Source: Micavibrio aeruginosavorus
GTDB taxonomy: Bacteria > Pseudomonadota > Alphaproteobacteria > Micavibrionales > Micavibrionaceae
Direction: 5' to 3'
Assembly: GCA_003241285.1 (NCBI GenBank)
Contig: QFOT01000075.1
Coordinates: 1 to 9,931, forward strand
Length of the DNA stretch: 9,931 nt
The notes beneath the pieces are model-generated. The model was not told the DNA's origin, ran no database searches, and was given only the letters and a program-made list of their open reading frames with translations. The position numbers were made by a program, and so were the translations under genes. This document shows, one piece after another, positions 6,907-9,931 of the stretch. Positions within the stretch are counted from its first letter, which is position 1. Each line of letters begins with the position of its first letter.

Positions 6907-7054
6907 AATAACTCCTAAATCTTAATGCGCCCACCATAGCTCAACCAATTACCTGTGGACCAGTTGTAAATTATCTTCCCCACAACTTGCACCGCGTCAT
7001 TTTCAGATGGTAAACCAGTCCCCGTTTCCACAACATAATTTGAGAGTCGCTCAT
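6907..7054. other. Divergent hldD/ubiK intergenic region with three CCACA (DnaA-box-like) motifs
   Basis: This 148-nt spacer must hold promoters for both hldD (minus) and ubiK (plus), but no pair of -35/-10 elements is convincing by eye. Three sequences share the CCACA core and match the DnaA box TTATCCACA at 7 of 9 positions: TGGTCCACA (minus strand, 6962-6954), TTCCCCACA (6976-6984) and GTTTCCACA (7024-7032). An AGTTGT/ACAACT inverted pair surrounds the middle one. All three boxes are below consensus, so the assignment is tentative. Confidence 0.3.
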
Positions 7055-7366
7055 ATGGCTTCTGACAACCGTTTATTCGATGACCTCGCACGCATGGCTG
7101 GCGGCGCGGCAAGCCTGATTTCCACGGTCCGCCGTCAGGTAGGCTCTGATCTTAAAGAACGCGCCCAGTCCTATACAGCGCGGATGGACCTAGCCACGCG
7201 TGATGAAATAGAGCGTTTGCAGGCAACCATTTCGAAATTCCGCTCCGAACAAGAGCAGTTGAAAAGCCGTATAGCCGACCTCGAGGCCGCTTTAACCGGG
7301 AAATCGAAGCCTAAATCAGTCACTGCGTCCAAAAAGAAACCTGTAAAACCATCCAAGCGGAAATAA
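7055..7366 (+). CDS. ubiK: UbiK-family ubiquinone biosynthesis accessory factor (YqiC/BMFP)
   Basis: Small membrane-associated protein. UbiK binds UbiJ and assists late steps of ubiquinone synthesis; the broader family was formerly called BMFP or DUF526. The 103 residues start with an amphipathic segment containing LARMAGGAASLISTVRRQV (about 11-29), as in alphaproteobacterial members. A coiled coil follows at about 48-81 (EIERLQATISKFRSEQEQLKSRIADLEAAL). The tail from about 83 is lysine-rich, probably disordered and low-complexity. The frame is open further upstream from an ATG at 7007. The ATG at 7055 fits the family N-terminus and has a GAGAG site about 8 nt before it, so I prefer it. It is first in a tight ubiK–ybjN–proC operon. 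The ubiquinone role is by family, not shown here. Confidence 0.85.
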   Translation: MASDNRLFDDLARMAGGAASLISTVRRQVGSDLKERAQSYTARMDLATRDEIERLQATISKFRSEQEQLKSRIADLEAALTGKSKPKSVTASKKKPVKPSKRK

Positions 7367-7367
7367 T

Positions 7368-7874
7368 ATGCCTGATCTTGCAGAAGCCTTTTTTGAAGAA
7401 ACCGTTAATCCCCTGGATGATGCAGAGGAATTTCTTCAGGCCCCCGATCTTCTATCCTTCAACCGCGCCAATCGCGATGAATTATTTGTTGAAGTTAAGG
7501 GTCATTATGGCAATTATAAAATGATGTTTATGTGGGATGAGATGATGGGCGCTCTCCAGTTCTGCTGTGAGTACGGCCTGCAGGTTTCCGATGTTAACAA
7601 AGCTTTGGCCGCTGAAACAGTCATGAATATAAATTCCGGCATGTGGCTTGGGCATTTTGATCTGCCTCCTGAATCCCTGTCCCCAACCTTCCGCTATACA
7701 CAGCTTTTTCGGGGCATGCATTCTTCTGGGGCCGACCATGTTCAGGAATTGATCCGTATCGCGACAGATGAATGCGACCGCAATTACCCTGTCTTTATTT
7801 CCTTGTGCCAGACAGAGACTCCGGATTCAGACGATCTTAATCTTGCCATGATGCCTATTGCCGGACGGTCCTGA
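7368..7874 (+). CDS. YbjN domain-containing protein
   Basis: The 168 residues match the alphaproteobacterial branch of the YbjN family. The landmarks are the aromatic/acidic run YKMMFMWDEMMGALQFCC at 50-67, NINSGMWLGHFDLP at 87-100 and PTFRYTQLFRG at 106-116. YbjN proteins are linked to bacterial sensory and stress behaviour in E. coli, and the fold resembles type III secretion chaperones; the molecular role is unsettled. No signal peptide or membrane helix is seen, so it is probably cytoplasmic. Its ATG lies 1 nt after the ubiK stop and its stop lies 2 nt before the proC start codon, which points to a single transcript and coupled translation. Its role in this operon is unknown. Confidence 0.88.
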   Translation: MPDLAEAFFEETVNPLDDAEEFLQAPDLLSFNRANRDELFVEVKGHYGNYKMMFMWDEMMGALQFCCEYGLQVSDVNKALAAETVMNINSGMWLGHFDLPPESLSPTFRYTQLFRGMHSSGADHVQELIRIATDECDRNYPVFISLCQTETPDSDDLNLAMMPIAGRS

Positions 7875-7876
7875 CC

Positions 7877-8653
7877 TTGGCTATCCAGCAAAAAATACTT
7901 TTGGTCGGTTGCGGCAAGATGGGTTCGGCTCTTTTGGAGCAATGGAACAAGAATATTGGTTATCATATTTTTGTTCTCGACCCGTCTACAAAGCGAGGTT
8001 ATGAGAGTCTCGCCAGCCTCCCCGTAAAACAATTTAATATCATTGTGTTGGCAGTCAAACCTCAGGTGATGGATAAAGTATTGTCGGAACTTACCCGGCG
8101 CGTCACATCCTCACTTTACGTTTCAATAGCGGCTGGCAAAACATTGAAATACCTAGAAAAAAATTTACCCCCTAATCAGGCAATTATTCGTACCATGCCC
8201 AACACGCCCGCCATGGTTGGCAAAGGCATGACAGTGGCCTGCGCTAATGCGCTTGTATCCTCAGCGCAAAAAACATCGATTAAAGCGCTATTCGAAAATG
8301 TTGGGCAATTTGAGTGGGTTGCAGACGAAACATTTATGGATGCTGTAACAGCCGTTAGCGGCTCCGGGCCCGCCTATGTGTTCCTTCTTATAGAAGAACT
8401 CGCTAAGGCTGGTGCCGAGCTGGGACTACCCGCCGATCTTGCCATGAAACTTGCCCGGCAGACAGTTATTGGCTCTGCCGCGTTAGCCGAAGCTCAAAAA
8501 GATATCCCCATCGAAACTTTACGTAAAAATGTGACCAGCCCGGGCGGCACAACTGAGGCGGCTCTTGAGATTTTAACTGACCCAAGAGGCTTAAGCCTTT
8601 TAATTCAAAAAGCGATTTCGGCGGCCTCCACAAGAAGCAGAGAATTAAGCTAA
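7877..8653 (+). CDS. proC: Pyrroline-5-carboxylate reductase
   Basis: Catalyses the last step of proline synthesis, reduction of 1-pyrroline-5-carboxylate with NAD(P)H, in the cytoplasm. The 258 residues are near the usual 260-280. The N-terminal Rossmann domain has VGCGKMGSAL from about 10, AVKPQ at 59-63 and RTMPNTPAMVGKGMT at 105-119. The C-terminal dimer domain holds the ProC signature: AVSGSGPAYVF at 159-169, then ELAKAGAELGLP, and VTSPGGTTEAAL at 219-230. The start is a TTG at 7877, 2 nt after the ybjN stop. No ATG or GTG precedes the Rossmann loop in frame, and the first ATG (7919) falls inside it, so TTG is the only sensible start. The Shine-Dalgarno is poor, so translation probably depends on ybjN. 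An AT-rich hairpin with T-run follows. Confidence 0.96.
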   Translation: MAIQQKILLVGCGKMGSALLEQWNKNIGYHIFVLDPSTKRGYESLASLPVKQFNIIVLAVKPQVMDKVLSELTRRVTSSLYVSIAAGKTLKYLEKNLPPNQAIIRTMPNTPAMVGKGMTVACANALVSSAQKTSIKALFENVGQFEWVADETFMDAVTAVSGSGPAYVFLLIEELAKAGAELGLPADLAMKLARQTVIGSAALAEAQKDIPIETLRKNVTSPGGTTEAALEILTDPRGLSLLIQKAISAASTRSRELS

Positions 8654-8662
8654 CATTCGGGC

Positions 8663-8683
8663 AGAAGTATTTTACTTCTTTTT
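8663..8683 (+). terminator. Weak AT-rich intrinsic terminator candidate after proC
   Basis: AGAAGTA (8663-8669) and its exact complement TACTTCT (8673-8679) form a 7-bp stem with a 3-nt loop and are followed by TTTT (8680-8683), 9 nt past the proC stop. The stem has only two G:C pairs, so it may be weak. It overlaps the stop codon and final lysine codons of the convergent mucR gene. No T-run follows on the minus strand. Confidence 0.45.
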
Positions 8684-9103
8684 GCGCTCACTGCGCCCTT
8701 TTGTCCCGAGCCCTATGTCCTTCGCAAGACGACTGCGGGTTTTGGCATAACTTGGAGCAACCATGGGGTAATCTGCCGGCAAGCCCCAACGTTCCCGGTA
8801 TTGCTCCGGCGTCATTTTATAAGCCGTCTTTAAATGACGTTTTAGCATTTTCAGTTTTTTACCGTCTTCCAAACAGACGATATATTCCGGCATCACGGAT
8901 TTACGGATCGGCACTGCAGGTTGCGGGCGCTCGGCAGGCAGGTTCGACGCTGATAATTCGCCGCCAACACCAGACAATGTTTTATAGATACGCTCTATCA
9001 GAGCCGGGATCTCACCTGCCGGAACAGTATTATTTGATAAATGTGCTGAAACAATTTCCGTAGTAAGGGCAAGGATGTCGTTACTCTTGTTAGTTTCAGC
9101 CAT
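8672..9103 (-). CDS. MucR/Ros family transcriptional regulator with degenerate zinc finger
   Basis: Ros/MucR proteins are small alphaproteobacterial DNA-binding proteins that repress or silence genes for exopolysaccharide, motility, cell cycle and virulence, binding AT-rich sites with TA steps. The 143 residues have a helical N-terminal part (about 1-50; the oligomerisation region in the family), a linker, and the DNA-binding domain from about 73. The domain includes YIVCLEDGKKLKMLKRHL, then TPEQYRERWGLPADYPMVAP at 98-117, ending in SRLAKDIGLG. At the positions that hold C-C-H-H in Ros this protein has Cys77, Asp80, His90 and Tyr95 (Ala94 before it), so at least two zinc ligands are changed. 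The ATG has an AGGTGG site 7 nt upstream. It is divergent from a GDP-mannose gene across an AATT-rich spacer, and autorepression is usual in the family. Confidence 0.92.
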   Translation of the reverse strand: MAETNKSNDILALTTEIVSAHLSNNTVPAGEIPALIERIYKTLSGVGGELSASNLPAERPQPAVPIRKSVMPEYIVCLEDGKKLKMLKRHLKTAYKMTPEQYRERWGLPADYPMVAPSYAKTRSRLAKDIGLGTKGRSERKKK

Positions 9104-9119
9104 ATTATTTCCACCTGAA

Positions 9120-9233
9120 CGTAATTCTATTAAATGCGACCGTAATTCAACTATAGAAATACTACAATACTTTGAATTACTTTAGATTGAATTAATCCTA
9201 AGAATTCGCCGCGAATTGTGGTAATACAAATTC
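9120..9233. promoter_or_regulatory. AATT-rich divergent control region between mucR and the GDP-mannose gene
   Basis: AATT occurs seven times (9123, 9144, 9175, 9190, 9203, 9214, 9229). Three copies extend to GTAATTC or its complement (9121-9127, 9142-9148, 9174-9180). Their centres are 21 and 32 bp apart, near two and three helical turns. MucR-type proteins are known to bind several AT-rich sites in their own promoters, so this is a natural operator candidate for mucR autoregulation and for the divergent gene. No -35/-10 pair stands out clearly. Confidence 0.45.
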
Positions 9234-9234
9234 C

Positions 9235-9931
9235 ATGGGGAGAATAATACCGGTCATATTATGTGGCGGTTCTGGGAAACGGCTATGGCCTTTAAGCAAG
9301 GCTGATTTGCCGAAGCAATTCCTCAACCTGACAGACCCCGAAACCTCCCTTTTTCAGAAAACCGTTCAACGGGCATCGGACCTCACGGGCGCGACACTTA
9401 ATGAAACGATTATTGTAACAAGCTCTCGCTATACTGATATGGTCACAGCTCACCTCAGAAAACCCTGCCCGCACATCATTTCCGAAAAGGAGGCACGGAA
9501 TACAGGCCCAGCGATTGCCCGCGCCGCAGATTATGCCAGCCGCCATTTTTCTGCAGATGATCTTATATTGGTACTGCCCTCCGATCATTATATCGAAGAC
9601 GAAGCTCCCCTATACCTAGCCTTGAAAACCGCTATTTCCGAAGCTTATAAAAACCGTATTGTTTTGTTCGGGATTACGCCCCACAGGCCTGAAACAGGTT
9701 ATGGATATATAAAGATTGATCCTGAAAACCCCTTATCCGTAGATTCATTCACCGAAAAGCCGGATGCCGCAACGGCACATGATTTTCTACTCAGCGGGCA
9801 ATACTTATGGAACAGTGGTATATTCCTGTTCAAGGCATCAGCCGTCTTAAATGAATTCAGGCTTTATGAGCCACAGATAATTACTCATATTGAAGACGAC
9901 GCAAAACTACCCTCAATATCCTTTGACAAGG
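9235..9931 (+). CDS. Mannose-1-phosphate guanylyltransferase, first 232 residues, runs off window end
   Basis: Makes GDP-mannose from mannose-1-phosphate and GTP for O-antigen, capsule or exopolysaccharide. The open frame has no stop before the window edge. It carries the sugar-nucleotidyltransferase pattern: IIPVILCGGSGKRLWPLSK at 4-22 with PKQFL at 26-30, SLFQKTVQRAS from 39, and EARNTGPAIA at 86-95. LPSDHYI at 114-120, ETGYGYIKI at 153-161, FTEKPD at 172-177 and LWNSGIFLFKAS at 191-202 follow. Within the first motif the usual Thr is Lys (GKRLWP). A C-terminal cupin-type mannose-6-phosphate isomerase domain, as in ManC/CpsB/AlgA proteins of about 470 residues, may or may not follow beyond the window. 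The ATG at 9235 is the only in-frame start after the stop at 9199; its ribosome site is weak (GTGG). It is divergent from mucR. Confidence 0.9.
   Translation, partial: MGRIIPVILCGGSGKRLWPLSKADLPKQFLNLTDPETSLFQKTVQRASDLTGATLNETIIVTSSRYTDMVTAHLRKPCPHIISEKEARNTGPAIARAADYASRHFSADDLILVLPSDHYIEDEAPLYLALKTAISEAYKNRIVLFGITPHRPETGYGYIKIDPENPLSVDSFTEKPDAATAHDFLLSGQYLWNSGIFLFKASAVLNEFRLYEPQIITHIEDDAKLPSISFDK

Noticed and set aside
7007..7054. 16-residue N-terminal extension of UbiK from the ATG at 7007
   Set aside because: The extension has no family resemblance and no ribosome site, whereas the ATG at 7055 matches the usual UbiK start with a GAGAG site.
6907..7054. Chromosomal replication origin
   Set aside because: All three DnaA-like boxes have two mismatches, there is no clear AT-rich unwinding element, and no replication gene is adjacent.
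9292..9588. Minus-strand open frame inside the GDP-mannose gene
   Set aside because: The plus-strand frame carries all motifs of mannose-1-phosphate guanylyltransferase; the antisense frame is a shadow.

Overview
The window looks like a stretch of core chromosome from an alphaproteobacterium of moderate GC content. The evidence is a Ros/MucR-type regulator, an UbiK–YbjN–ProC cluster, and lgt followed by an NDUFAF7/MidA-type methyltransferase and pgeF. An HldD epimerase for lipopolysaccharide heptose indicates a Gram-negative outer membrane. A deep-branching lineage outside the classical rhizobia, such as a Micavibrio- or Rhodospirillales-like group, is a weak inference. No rRNA, tRNA, CRISPR array, transposase or phage gene was seen.

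Layout. Positions 1-2947 are all on the minus strand, read prs, rplY, pth, ychF. They cover PRPP synthesis, ribosomal protein L25 with a C-terminal extension, peptidyl-tRNA hydrolase and the ribosome-associated ATPase YchF, which is cut by the window edge. A strong hairpin plus T-run separates rplY from pth, and pth and ychF overlap by 11 nt. A small two-helix membrane ORF of unknown function (3025-3282) is read the other way from prs. It overlaps the 3' end of pgeF tail to tail. Positions 3266-6906 are again minus strand, read hldD, a palindromic interspersed repeat, lgt, a class I SAM methyltransferase and pgeF. The last three overlap and are probably translationally coupled.

Positions 7055-8653 are plus strand and form a tight ubiK–ybjN–proC operon with gaps of 1-2 nt. 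It ends at an AT-rich hairpin that also carries the stop codon of the convergent mucR gene (8672-9103, minus). Divergent from mucR, across an AATT-rich 131-nt spacer, is the start of a mannose-1-phosphate guanylyltransferase gene that runs off the end of the window.

How the genes fit together. Several supply or maintain the envelope: lgt lipidates lipoproteins, pgeF edits peptidoglycan precursors, hldD makes LPS heptose and the mannose-1-phosphate guanylyltransferase makes GDP-mannose. UbiK and the MidA-type methyltransferase point to ubiquinone and respiratory complex I. prs, rplY, pth and ychF serve nucleotide synthesis and translation.

No undescribed biological system is evident. The points most worth a second look are the helically spaced AATT motifs between mucR and the GDP-mannose gene, the MucR protein with a degenerate zinc site, the unrecognised small membrane protein beside prs, and the terminator placed directly before pth.
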